From Dysgonomonas sp. Marseille-P4361 (GTDB lineage Bacteria; Bacteroidota; Bacteroidia; Bacteroidales; Dysgonomonadaceae): 64,000 bases of DNA. Positions 54,621 to 64,000 of the stretch are shown piece by piece; the first letter of the stretch is position 1, and every line of letters begins with the position of its first letter. Position numbers and translations under genes: made by a program. The stretch covers positions 372,001 to 436,000 of the forward strand of contig NZ_OPYL01000001.1 of the NCBI RefSeq assembly GCF_900343125.1, given 5' to 3'. The notes below the pieces were generated by a model, which saw only the letters and a list, made by a program, of their open reading frames with translations, was not told the origin of the DNA and made no database searches.

Positions 54621-57600
54621 TTAAAAAGTAACGTTAACCCCAAAATTCATTATCTTAGTTATAGGGTATCCGAGAGGGTCGGTCTTTTCCGGATCAAGAT
54701 GACTCATCTTTAACTTATCCCATGTAATAAGATTCTGACCACTAACATATACGCGAAGGTTTTGTACTCCTAACACTCTTAATGAGTTTTTAGGAATGGT
54801 ATATCCTAGTTCTATATTTTTAAGGCGGATGAAAGATCTATCTTGAATAAAGAAATCGTTGGCTACATGGCTAGTTGATCTATTGGTACTCAAAGCAGGA
54901 TAGGTTATTTCATCCCCATTCTCCCATCTTTCCAATGTCCATGCTGTTTTATGATAGCCATAGTAAGTTCCTTGTTTAATATTTTCATAAACATTTTGTT
55001 CGCCCCAGAAGCTTGAATATTTCCCTACTCCCTGGAAGAATATATTGAAATCGAAGCCTTTATAATTAGCTCCCAGATTGATCCCGTAGCTTATTCTCGG
55101 AGCACTACCCGAATAGCCAATAGGCACTTGGTCTTTATCATCTATGGTGTTGTCTCCATTCGTATCCACATATTTAAAGTCTCCGGGACGAGGGGTACCA
55201 AAGCTATATGTCAATGGACTATTATCAATTTCTTCTTGAGAAATCCAGTATCCTCCATTAGAGCTTTGATCTATTCTATATCCCCATTGTTGCCCTACCG
55301 AGAATCCTGTTGTCCTATAACGGTATGCATAAGTGTCGTCTCTCATTGGTTCATCAAAAAACTTCACTTCATTTTTTGCATAGCTGAAATTACCCCTTAC
55401 CGAAATAGATAAGTCTGACGAAAGTTGTTTGTTGTAGTTTAGCTCGATTTCATATCCGGCATTATCTACTTCTCCCATATTCGCTTTAGGTATATTTCCT
55501 AACTCAATTCCTTGAAAGGCGGGTATGGACTGACGCTGAATAAGAATTTGTGTTCTATTTTCTGTAAAATAATCAAAGGAACCTTTAAGGTCTTTGAATA
55601 ATTGAAAATCGATCCCGATATTTACCTTATCTGCCATCTCCCATGTTAGCCCGTAGTTTCCTCTAAGCCCCTGACTTACTCTCTGTCCTAAGCCAAGAGT
55701 AGATAGAGCTCCACCTCCTGCCATATACAATTTGTCAATATATAAGAAACGGTCATCACCCATCTTATCATTCCCTGCACGACCGTAAGAAGCTCTTAGT
55801 TTTAAGAAATCCAACACTTTGGTATTTTGCATGAATTTTTCGTTGGTAATAACCCATCCGATAGATCCGGCAGGAAAAAATCCGAATCTTTTGCTTGGTG
55901 CAAATTGCTCTGTCCCGTTATAACCAATATTTATTTCTGCAAAATAACGAGAGTCGTAATTATATGTTGCACGCCCTACCAGACCCAACATATTGTATGG
56001 TATAGCACCCTCATTCTTTTCCCAATTGTCTCTTTGTATCAAGAAGAGTCCTCCTACATTATGCAGTGTATTAAATGTTCTTTCGTAGTTGACTGATCCC
56101 TGTAGGTTTATATAATAATTTGAATTGGATCCTCTGGATACAGATAATAGTTGTTCGTTAGGATTTGTTACTGCATAAGAGAAAGTATCATTATCGGTAT
56201 CGAGTAATACGCTGTACAGTTTCTCCTTTTTATAAGCCTTACGCGTTGTTACAGAAGAGTTATCATATGAGATCATCCCTTTCACACTTAATCCTTGAGT
56301 AATGCTCTTGCTTAAATCAAGTTCCATTCCAAAAGATGAATTTAAGTTAGAACGTGTATCATTCAAGTAACCTTGTCTATTAACAACCTCATAAGCCGTT
56401 CTGTCCAGATATGTAGGATATATTAGTCCGTTTTCTTCAACTCCATATCCTGGAATTGTTGTTGGTCCTGGCGTGATTGGCAAAATAGTAACTGCCTGAT
56501 ATATAATATCCCGCATCATCCAAGCTTGATCCCCATTTGGATAAGAATCGGGACTTGGCATATTTACTTTCTCTATGTATGTACCAATGTTTAGAAAAGC
56601 CTTTAAAGAATTGGATATTTTATAGTCCAGATTTCCTCTAAAACTCCATCTATCCATTTTAGGAGAAGGATCGTATCCGAGGAATGATTTATCTTCTGTT
56701 TTGAGATTACCTCCCTGATGAATATAACCCGCATTCATAAAATATGACAGTTTATTTACACCTCCGGATATATTTGCATTGATACGTGTTTGAGGAGCTG
56801 ACCTTTTTACGAGTTCTCTATAGTAATCATGATTAGGATACATATAGTTCAGCATTGTTGCTTTCTGAGCGTATTCAGGATCATTAGGGTTAAGACCGGC
56901 TGTAGGATTTTTATATTTTTCTATCAGTTCGGGGCTAAACTGTGCAGGTAATCCATCATTCTTTAGTGCTTCATTCCTTAGATTTAAGTATTCAACCGAA
57001 GTCAATCGTTCCGGCTCATACGTAAAAGAGCTAAAACTTTGCTCGGCGGTAATAGATAATTCAGGTTTTCCTTCTTTTCCTCTTTTTGTAGTAATAAGGA
57101 TAGCCCCATTCGCTCCACGAACACCGAATACTGCTGTTGCAGAAGCATCTTTTAATACAGAGATAGAAGCAACTTCATTCGGATCGATTGTACGCATATT
57201 ATCTCTAGGTACTCCATCGATCATGATAAGGGGAGAGTTGGTATTAGTTGTTGCAATACCCCGCAAATACAAGGTTGCATCATCTTTTCCCGGTTGTCCT
57301 CCAAGTGATTGAGTCGAGGTTAAACCCGAAACACGACCTGCGAGAGCATTACCTAAGCTGTTAGAAGAACTTTTCTTAAGGTCATCGGTGGTGATTGACG
57401 ATATAGCTCCTGTGATCGACTCTTTTTTCTGTGTGCTATAGGCGACAACAACAACCTCTTCCAATACTTTTTGGTCTTCAATTAATATAATATTAATTTG
57501 TTTTTGATTTCCAACGACTTTCTCTTGCACATCGAATCCAATATAAGAGAATACAAGTGTAGCTGTGTTGTTGGTTACATTAATCGTATAAAAACCGTCA

Positions 57601-57830
57601 ATGTCAGTAATTGTAGCATTTGATGTTCCTTTCTCCACAACAGAAACACCTGTAAGCGGTTCTCCTTTTTCATCGTTTATCTTGCCTGTAACAGTCAGCT
57701 TGTTGTTTTGTCCTGCTAAAGACAAATTTCCACAAACAAATAGGATGAGTGTTACAAACTTTAAATAATGAAGAGGATCTGCAATAAATCGAGTTTTAAA
57801 ATACATGCTTTTCATAATCTTCATAGTCAA
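54621..57830 (-). CDS. SusC-like TonB-dependent transporter, first gene of the operon
   Basis: 1069 residues as opened; a later Met (MKIMKSMYF or MKSMYF) may be the true start. Signal-like stretch FVTLILFVCGNLSLAG, CarboxypepD_reg-like domain (TVTGKINDEKGEPLTGVSVV), TonB box EEVVVVAYSTQKKESITG, plug (ASISVLKDASATAVFGVRGA) and beta-barrel ending PITKIMNFGVNVTF. First of two SusC/SusD pairs; such tandem pairs often import different products of one glycan. Confidence 0.93.
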   Translation of the reverse strand: MTMKIMKSMYFKTRFIADPLHYLKFVTLILFVCGNLSLAGQNNKLTVTGKINDEKGEPLTGVSVVEKGTSNATITDIDGFYTINVTNNTATLVFSYIGFDVQEKVVGNQKQINIILIEDQKVLEEVVVVAYSTQKKESITGAISSITTDDLKKSSSNSLGNALAGRVSGLTSTQSLGGQPGKDDATLYLRGIATTNTNSPLIMIDGVPRDNMRTIDPNEVASISVLKDASATAVFGVRGANGAILITTKRGKEGKPELSITAEQSFSSFTYEPERLTSVEYLNLRNEALKNDGLPAQFSPELIEKYKNPTAGLNPNDPEYAQKATMLNYMYPNHDYYRELVKRSAPQTRINANISGGVNKLSYFMNAGYIHQGGNLKTEDKSFLGYDPSPKMDRWSFRGNLDYKISNSLKAFLNIGTYIEKVNMPSPDSYPNGDQAWMMRDIIYQAVTILPITPGPTTIPGYGVEENGLIYPTYLDRTAYEVVNRQGYLNDTRSNLNSSFGMELDLSKSITQGLSVKGMISYDNSSVTTRKAYKKEKLYSVLLDTDNDTFSYAVTNPNEQLLSVSRGSNSNYYINLQGSVNYERTFNTLHNVGGLFLIQRDNWEKNEGAIPYNMLGLVGRATYNYDSRYFAEINIGYNGTEQFAPSKRFGFFPAGSIGWVITNEKFMQNTKVLDFLKLRASYGRAGNDKMGDDRFLYIDKLYMAGGGALSTLGLGQRVSQGLRGNYGLTWEMADKVNIGIDFQLFKDLKGSFDYFTENRTQILIQRQSIPAFQGIELGNIPKANMGEVDNAGYEIELNYNKQLSSDLSISVRGNFSYAKNEVKFFDEPMRDDTYAYRYRTTGFSVGQQWGYRIDQSSNGGYWISQEEIDNSPLTYSFGTPRPGDFKYVDTNGDNTIDDKDQVPIGYSGSAPRISYGINLGANYKGFDFNIFFQGVGKYSSFWGEQNVYENIKQGTYYGYHKTAWTLERWENGDEITYPALSTNRSTSHVANDFFIQDRSFIRLKNIELGYTIPKNSLRVLGVQNLRVYVSGQNLITWDKLKMSHLDPEKTDPLGYPITKIMNFGVNVTF

Positions 57831-58238
57831 AGTGATTAGTTAATAGTACTTGTTCCATTTCTTTTAAGTATCCAAAGCATATTCTTTTTATGCTTTACAG
57901 TAAGTACATTAGTAGGTATCATTTTTTTGGGCATTAAATTTATAATAGGGTTTTCTTTTGGGCTTCTATCATAAATAAGGGATACAAACTAGGGCTATTT
58001 ATTCTCAGTCTCCACTGGTATAGCCATATACATGATAGTTGCATACATATATATCATATACAAAAAGATTTAAGATTAGATTAAATATAGAAAGATATGT
58101 TTTTCAGTTTTGAGTAAATCAAATAAAGAGACTCTCTTTCAGATACAAAATCTATAAGGGCATTTCAATAATACTGAGGTTAACAGTAGGTCCGATTTAA
58201 GGGGAGCTTTTCTAAGATTTAAACTCCCCTAAATCTGA
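57831..58238. other. 408-bp gap upstream of the seven-gene operon
   Basis: AT-rich gap between the operon's SusC and the GH78-like gene, both on the minus strand. It must hold the operon promoter, but no TAnnTTTG box was clear. The distal end carries the terminator-like stem described at 58194-58235. No gene seen. Confidence 0.5.
58194..58235 (-). terminator. Stem-loop after the GH78-like gene
   Basis: GATTTAAGGGGAG (58194-58206) pairs with CTCCCCTAAATC (58224-58235) with one bulged base. It starts 4 bp after the GH78-like stop on the minus strand. The T tract is weak, so termination may be partial. Confidence 0.5.
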
Positions 58239-60005
58239 TTATCTAATAACTTGCACTCCGTCGGGTGCATCAATTTCTGTTTTAATAGTTCCGTCTTCTA
58301 ATTTTTGATGTTTTACTTTAATTATACCATATGGCGTAGGGAAAGTTCCCTCAACCCACTTTAAGTTTCCTAAGTGAGGTCTTATCCCCACCTTTTTAAA
58401 TCCAGGCTCTAAAGGATATATTCCCAGCACATACTGACTAAGCCAAGCTGTAGGACCTGATGCCCATCCGTGACAAAGACTATGCCTTAGACCTACATAA
58501 CAATACGCTCCTCCATCGGCGTGAATATCATACTTACCCTCAGGTGTAAATTCGTCTATACGGGATGATTTTTGAAGATCGCTATAAGTTAAATCCTCCC
58601 AGAAAGTAGTTGCGCCTAAATCTAGCATTCCACCCCAATAGTCAGATATAATCTGCATAGCTTCTTCATATTTTCCTGCTTTTGCTAATGATTCTAGCAT
58701 ATAATATCCATAGAATGTAGAAAAGCCATCGGCTCCATCCTTTAGTACAACTTTTTGGGTTTCTTTATCGCTCAAAATGCCGGCTAGGCCCATTAAGGAA
58801 GCTGCTTGCTTGTTATTTTTATGTTTAGGGGTATATTTTTTCAATCTAGATACAGCCTCGTTACAAAGCTTTTCCAATTCTTGGTCTTTTAGCCATACTG
58901 CCATCTCGCTTCCAGCCTCTAGACTAAGTATTGTTAGGGCTTGTAAACCTGCATGAATAACCTCTGGATTTTCGGATGTAGGCCAATCTAAAAAGCGTGT
59001 GGCACCTTGTAGATTTTCTTTATTCCCATCGGTGTTTTTTATTACTTGCTTTAGAAGGTCTCTTAAGTAAGTATGTTGTTCTTTAAGATATGCATAGTCT
59101 CCTTGATAGTTATAAAAATCTCTGTGGATAATGATCCACCATAGAGAATAAGAACACATACCATTCATCCAGCCCGGAAGTGGAGTATCTTCTCTCCCGA
59201 AATCCAAACTTTTTTTAACGACATCCTGATTTCCAAATACAGAGTTAACAGTCATTACCTCCGGATGAAGATCTCCCAACCATACCAAACGGTCTCTCTT
59301 GATACCGTCCCACAAATAATTTTGCATATTGAGGTGAACTGTATATGCTCCTGTATGCCATATTTGATTCAGACGTTCATTATCCGATTTGAAAGATCCT
59401 AAATATGGAATGTCTCTATATTTAAATACAGTGCGTACTGCTACAAGAGGCAGATCTACATCTTCGTCAATAAGATCGATGCGGGCAAAACGAAACCCAG
59501 ATTCTCCTATTTCTACTGTTCCAAGCCATGGCACATATGCGATAAAATCGCGAATAGCATGTTCGTTTGTTGCAGTAGAGTTATCCACATCACTCATTGC
59601 TTCTGTAACAGATTCTCCCAATCGAACTCTTACTCGTATCGGAGTTTGTTTTTCTCTTATTGCTGCTGCAATTTGAATTCCTCCTTGATATTCTTTACCA
59701 AAATCTAACAATATAGAAGCTGTTTTACTGTTTTTGGTGCTTAACAGACATACTTCTCCTGTATTGACTGCAACTTGCCCGGAGAAGGGCTTTAATAAGG
59801 CTTCAGGCGACTTAACACTCTTGCCTGACGGATCTGAAGTCCACATTATTCGAGCAGGCGAGATATAGCTAATACTCATATCCTGCTTTTGCCAATGATT
59901 ATTATAGGGAGTATCCTCAACATTCCATACTGTTTGAGCATGTCCTGTAGTAATAAACAAAGAGATAAACAAGAAAAGAGAATAGATACATTTTCTGACA
60001 TTCAT
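58239..60005 (-). CDS. GH78-like alpha-L-rhamnosidase
   Basis: 588 residues with a signal peptide (LFLFISLFITTGHAQ), so periplasmic or secreted. A beta-sandwich N-terminus is followed by an (alpha/alpha)6 barrel with YLWDGIKRDRLVWLGDLHPE, the GH78-family signature around the catalytic Asp/Glu, and SLCHGWASGPTAWLSQYVLG with a small C-terminal sandwich (DAPDGVQVIR). It is shorter than many GH78 proteins, lacking extra N-terminal modules. Rhamnose release from the glycan of this locus is likely. Divergent from the hybrid two-component gene, sharing a repeat-bearing promoter region. Confidence 0.82.
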   Translation of the reverse strand: MNVRKCIYSLFLFISLFITTGHAQTVWNVEDTPYNNHWQKQDMSISYISPARIMWTSDPSGKSVKSPEALLKPFSGQVAVNTGEVCLLSTKNSKTASILLDFGKEYQGGIQIAAAIREKQTPIRVRVRLGESVTEAMSDVDNSTATNEHAIRDFIAYVPWLGTVEIGESGFRFARIDLIDEDVDLPLVAVRTVFKYRDIPYLGSFKSDNERLNQIWHTGAYTVHLNMQNYLWDGIKRDRLVWLGDLHPEVMTVNSVFGNQDVVKKSLDFGREDTPLPGWMNGMCSYSLWWIIIHRDFYNYQGDYAYLKEQHTYLRDLLKQVIKNTDGNKENLQGATRFLDWPTSENPEVIHAGLQALTILSLEAGSEMAVWLKDQELEKLCNEAVSRLKKYTPKHKNNKQAASLMGLAGILSDKETQKVVLKDGADGFSTFYGYYMLESLAKAGKYEEAMQIISDYWGGMLDLGATTFWEDLTYSDLQKSSRIDEFTPEGKYDIHADGGAYCYVGLRHSLCHGWASGPTAWLSQYVLGIYPLEPGFKKVGIRPHLGNLKWVEGTFPTPYGIIKVKHQKLEDGTIKTEIDAPDGVQVIR

Positions 60006-60052
60006 ATTTCCACAGATTAGTTAGGTTAAAAAACGACATTTATTTTATTAAC

Positions 60053-60060
60053 CAAATATA
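60053..60060 (-). promoter_or_regulatory. -7 box of the GH78-like gene
   Basis: The minus strand reads TATATTTG (TAnnTTTG), 48 bp before the GH78-like start. No -33 element at the right spacing; the ATGTTTCAAA repeats lie just upstream of it. Confidence 0.45.
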
Positions 60061-60080
60061 GCCTTCCTTTTTCACTTTTA

Positions 60081-60136
60081 ATGTTTCAAATATTCCAATA
60101 ATTGTTTCTAATGTTTCAAAACTAATATTGAAACAT
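60081..60136. repeat. ATGTTTCAAA repeats between divergent GH78 and HTCS genes
   Basis: ATGTTTCAAA occurs at 60081-60090 and 60111-60120, exactly 30 bp apart, with a near-inverted copy ATTGAAACAT at 60127-60136. The three-turn spacing and the position between two promoters suggest a binding site for a dimeric regulator, possibly the HTCS itself. Confidence 0.5.
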
Positions 60137-60139
60137 TTG

Positions 60140-60172
60140 TTTGATTGAATCCAATATTTATTCGTATTTTTG
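60140..60172 (+). promoter_or_regulatory. Promoter of the hybrid two-component gene
   Basis: TTTG at 60140-60143 (-33), a 21-bp spacer, and TATTTTTG at 60165-60172 (-7, TAnnTTTG). A textbook Bacteroidetes promoter, 36 bp before the ATG at 60209. Confidence 0.7.
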
Positions 60173-60208
60173 TTCTTATCATACAATACTTTTAACCTTC
60201 CTTATCTA

Positions 60209-63200
60209 TGAAAAAATGTAGAATTCTTATATTTCTATATTTCATCTTTTTATTTGCGCCCAAGATTACAACTATTATTATAGCCCAAGAAAGCAATAGT
60301 CATACAATCAAAAGCTCTATATCGAATCAACACATTAATGGTTTTTGTGAAGATAGATATGGTTATATGTGGATAGCAACAGCTAAAGGGCTGTGTAAGT
60401 ATAATGGTTATGACTATGTCCATTATTACAACACCCCGAGTAATTCATTTAGTATCCCTTCCGATTTTATCACTAAAATATATTTAGATTCTAACCAAGA
60501 GTTATGGATTACAACAGATAAGGGTGTTTGTAAATATGATTATGAGGCGGACAGATTTATAAACTTCGCTTACCCTGAATTAGAGAATAACCCATTCGAA
60601 TCCGGCTGTTTAGAGTATCAAGGCAATTTATTTGTATTTGGCTTCGAGGGAATAAAAATAATAGATAAAGAAAATCTAACTGCTAACAGGCATAAGAATT
60701 TCCCTGATTTTATTGTTACCACAATGATTGAAGACGATGATTCTTGTCTGTGGTTTGGAGGAAAGATGAGCGAAGCAATATATTACTATAACAAAGATAT
60801 AAACAAGGTAGGACAATTATCAACGTCTCCTTCTACCGAAATATACTGTTCTTATAAATGTACAAATGGAAATATCTGGTTCGGGACAAACAATGGACTC
60901 TTAGTTGTAGATACAAAAGCTAAAAAAAGAATAGAACCAGAATCTATAAAAATACATCAACAGCTACTCTCTAAGCTACGCATAACCCATATACAACAGA
61001 TGGATCAGAATACAATTCTGATAGGAACTGAAAATGAGGGACTCTTCCTCTATAATCTACTATCTAACAAATTATATACGGCCAAAGAGAATAATTTTTT
61101 CTCTGATAATAAGTCTGTACACATAACATCTTTATATAAGGACTCGTGGCAAAACATATGGTTAGGAACCTTTGATAGTGGTTATTACTTTGAACTCAAT
61201 TCGCCTAAACGTTTTAATAAGAACAGAAAACTTAATGCCGTTACAGAGGGGAAATTTATTACACGAATAGCAGAAGACAAATTTGGAAACATGTGGTTTG
61301 GAACTCGCTATAATGGGTTTATATATTATGATAAAAACACACAAGAAGCAGTCACTTATAACAGTTCAAATTTTGAACCTCTAAGAAAGGTGAACAATAA
61401 TCTTATCCAGTCTTTATATATCGATTCAGAGAATAATTTATGGATAGGCTACTATAACAATCTGATATATTGTCGTACAAATCAGGGAAAGATTATTTCA
61501 TATACCAGCTTCCAGACGAAAAGTGATATTATGACAATTACTGAAGATACTATGGGGCGTATATGGGTTGGCTCAGATTCTGAAGGAATTTCCATATACG
61601 ATATGAAAAATGAACAAGAGAAAATAATCCTTCCTATTACTAAAAATATTTGGAACAATGTAACATACATAACTAAGCTTAGATCGGGAGATATGCTCTT
61701 TTCTGTTTATAATGATGGAATTTATATTGTAAACCCAGTGACACTCGTTCCTCAACCCCTTTTTAATCAGAAAAAAGATTTAGAATCATTATGCAAGCGC
61801 GTAATATTCCTTTTTGAAGACCATAATCAAAATCTATGGATCGGGACCTATGGCAACGGGGCTATTTTTTATAATAAGAATTCTGATAATTACACGTTAT
61901 TTAAACCTTACGATGGCTTGCCAAGCAATGATATACTAGGTATTCTGGCTGATAATAAAAACAATATATGGTTAAGTACATCATATGGGCTGTCGATGTT
62001 CGATACAAAAAATAAAACATTCTCAAATTATTTCTACGAAGATGGTATCGGGGGAAATCAGTTTCACGAAAAGAGTATAATGAAAGCCTCTGATGGCAAA
62101 TTATATTTTGGGGGAAATCATGGAATTACATACTTTGATGCTGAAGACGCAGAAGATCAACCTCATCCGGTGAAAGTAATATTAGAGGATCTTAAAATCT
62201 TAAATATATCAGAAATACCGAATGATACAGAAAAAGGTGTATTAAAGAAACAACTATCTCAGACCAATTCAATAACGCTCAATCATAAACAAAATGTCTT
62301 CAGCATTGACTATTCAGCTATACACTTCAACTCTAACAGGAAGATTAATTATGCATATACACTAAAGGGTTTCGATGAGGAGTGGAACTATGTAAATGAT
62401 CACCGACGTGCTACCTATTCAAACCTTCCTCCCGGAGAATATACATTCCAAGTAATGGCGCAAAACCCGAACGGAACGTGGAACAACGAGCCTACTCTAT
62501 TGGATATAGAAATAAAAGCCGCTCCGTGGGCCAGTAAGGCTGCAGTAATTGCCTATATCCTGTTTGCCACCCTTTTTATCTATTTATGCATTTATATATA
62601 CATCCGACTCAAATTAAGTTCTGCAAGAATAGCTCTGATTGAGAAGGAAAGAAAAAATGAGCAAGTGCTGGCTTCTATGAAAATCAGATTCTTCTCAAAT
62701 ATATCACATGAGCTAAGAACACCTCTTAGCATGATCTATGCTCCTATCAAGAAATTAATAGAGAATGATACCGACAAGCCAACCCAACAATATCTTTTAC
62801 AGTTAGTAAACTTTAATATAGAGCGTTTACTCAGACTGATTGATCAACTTCTCGATTTTGAAAAGATGGAAAGCGATACGCTTACTTTTTCTGCTTCTGA
62901 GGTAAATCTTGCTGAAGTCGTAAAGAAACTAATCCTAAGCTTTTCTTTTCATTCGCAAGAGAAAAATATAGATGTGAAATTTAATCTCCCTTCCGATCCT
63001 TTAAATGTGCATATAGACGGTGATGCTTTCACTAAAATACTGAATAACCTACTTTCAAATGCTATAAAATATACTCCTGACAATGGGCATATAATTATTG
63101 ACATTTCTATTATAGACCAAGCTCCTTCGGTATTTAAGCTATCAGAGAAAGCACCAAGATACTTACAGGTAAAAGTCATTGATGATGGTATTGGCATGCA

Positions 63201-64000
63201 AAAAGACGAATTGAAACTACTGTTTCAAAGGCATAAGCGGCTTAATGAAAACAATAAGGCTATATCAGGAAAAGGAATTGGACTAAATTATGTGAAAAGG
63301 CTATTAGAGAAACAGAATGGAGGGATCATTGCAGAGCTAGGAGAGAAAAGTGGGATGATATTCAATTTTATTATACCTATTAATGATATACCGACAAAAG
63401 CCGAAGAACTAACAGATGTCATTCATGCCTCTCATGAAGATGAAGTTCTTATACCAAGTGAAGAAAAGATTGTAACCGAAGGGCAGAAAACAATATTAAT
63501 CGTAGAGGATAATGCCGAATTAAGGACTTTCTTATATGTTTTACTAAGGAACGAATATAATGTATTGACTGCAAATAATGGTGCAGAAGGCTATGAGAAA
63601 GCCAAAGAGGAAGAGATTGATCTCATACTTAGCGATGTATTAATGCCAGCAATGAATGGCTACGAACTATGTTATAAAATAAAGAACGACTCCGAACTAT
63701 GCCACATACCTTTCATTATTCTTTCGGCAAAAGGATTGCCTGAAAATTTGGTAGAGGGCTATTCTCAAGGAGCAGACATATATATAAACAAGCCTTTCAA
63801 TCCTGAGGTTTTAAATGCAATTATTAAAAATACATTCGCTAATATAGAGCGCAGAAAAAGGTCTATAAGCCGAGTCCAATCATCCTTAGAGGACGAAGAA
63901 GGATCTATTGAGGATCAAAATACTATCTGCATAAACCCTCTAGACGAAAAGTTTCTTCAAAACTTGTATCAGTACATTGATGACGATTTGTCTAATAGTG
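60209..64000 (+). CDS. Hybrid two-component system regulator (HTCS), 3' end cut off
   Basis: Open from ATG 60209 to the window end, about 1264 residues. Signal anchor (ILIFLYFIFLFAPKITTIII), then beta-propeller repeats with the reg_prop motif (GYMWIATAKGLCKYN; NIWLSTSYGLSMFD), a Y_Y_Y domain (YAYTLKGFDEEWNYVNDHRR), one membrane span near 62540-62600, HisKA with FFSNISHELRTPL, HATPase (NLLSNAIKYTPDNGHI; GKGIGLNYV), and a receiver with ILSDVLMPAMNGYEL (Asp phospho-acceptor). The AraC-type output domain lies past the edge. HTCS proteins sense oligosaccharides and switch on the neighbouring locus. Confidence 0.94.

Overview
The window looks like chromosome of a low-GC member of the order Bacteroidales; Dysgonomonas or a relative fits, but that is an inference. 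The signs are three SusC/SusD pairs, a hybrid two-component sensor, promoters with a TAnnTTTG -7 box, tyrosine recombinases of Bacteroides mobile elements, BfmA/BtgA and DUF3408 mobilisation proteins, and an RteC relic. No rRNA, tRNA or CRISPR was found.

Region 1 (1-14761) is a beta-mannan, probably galactomannan, utilisation locus. On the minus strand lie a GH5 mannanase (cut by the window edge), a GH26 mannanase, a cellobiose/mannobiose 2-epimerase, a GPH-family sugar symporter, a GH97 with an Asp at the nucleophile position (alpha-galactosidase type) and a GH130 mannosylglucose phosphorylase. Divergent from them are SusC, SusD and a surface lipoprotein. An AraC regulator closes the locus. 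Together they suggest extracellular cleavage to mannobiose, uptake, epimerisation to mannosylglucose, and phosphorolysis to mannose-1-phosphate plus glucose.

Region 2 (about 15000-28900) is accessory DNA. One module has a MobA/MobB-type pair, DUF3408, two small HTH proteins, a RhuM-like protein and tandem integrases. A second has an RteC-like gene broken by a frameshift, a further HTH protein, BfmA and a second relaxase. Cargo includes a methyltransferase, a relic of a Crp/Fnr gene, and an AbiEii toxin facing an AbiEi-like protein tail to tail. A 913-bp gene-free stretch upstream of AbiEi holds a 159-bp tandem repeat with two perfect 28-bp palindromes.

Region 3 (28955-40482) has a VOC protein, a WYL regulator, a DbpA-like helicase, and the most unusual part of the window. 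This is a compact minus-strand operon encoding a small lipoprotein, a second protein that shares its leader and carries two CarboxypepD_reg-like domains plus a TonB C-terminal domain (broken by a -1 frameshift), a radical SAM/SPASM enzyme and a small secreted protein. The first two share a recurrent Cys-Tyr motif, so they are candidate substrates of the radical SAM enzyme. Upstream are a 918-residue repeat protein and a twin-domain TonB-like protein. A divergent Crp/Fnr regulator has a perfect FNR-type box in front of it and overlaps a putative nuclease gene.

Region 4 (40566-64000) is a second polysaccharide locus, probably for a rhamnose-containing glycan. A seven-gene operon (two SusC/SusD pairs, a GH106, and two GH71/99-like proteins flanking it) is preceded by a GH78-like rhamnosidase, which is divergent from a hybrid two-component regulator cut by the window end.
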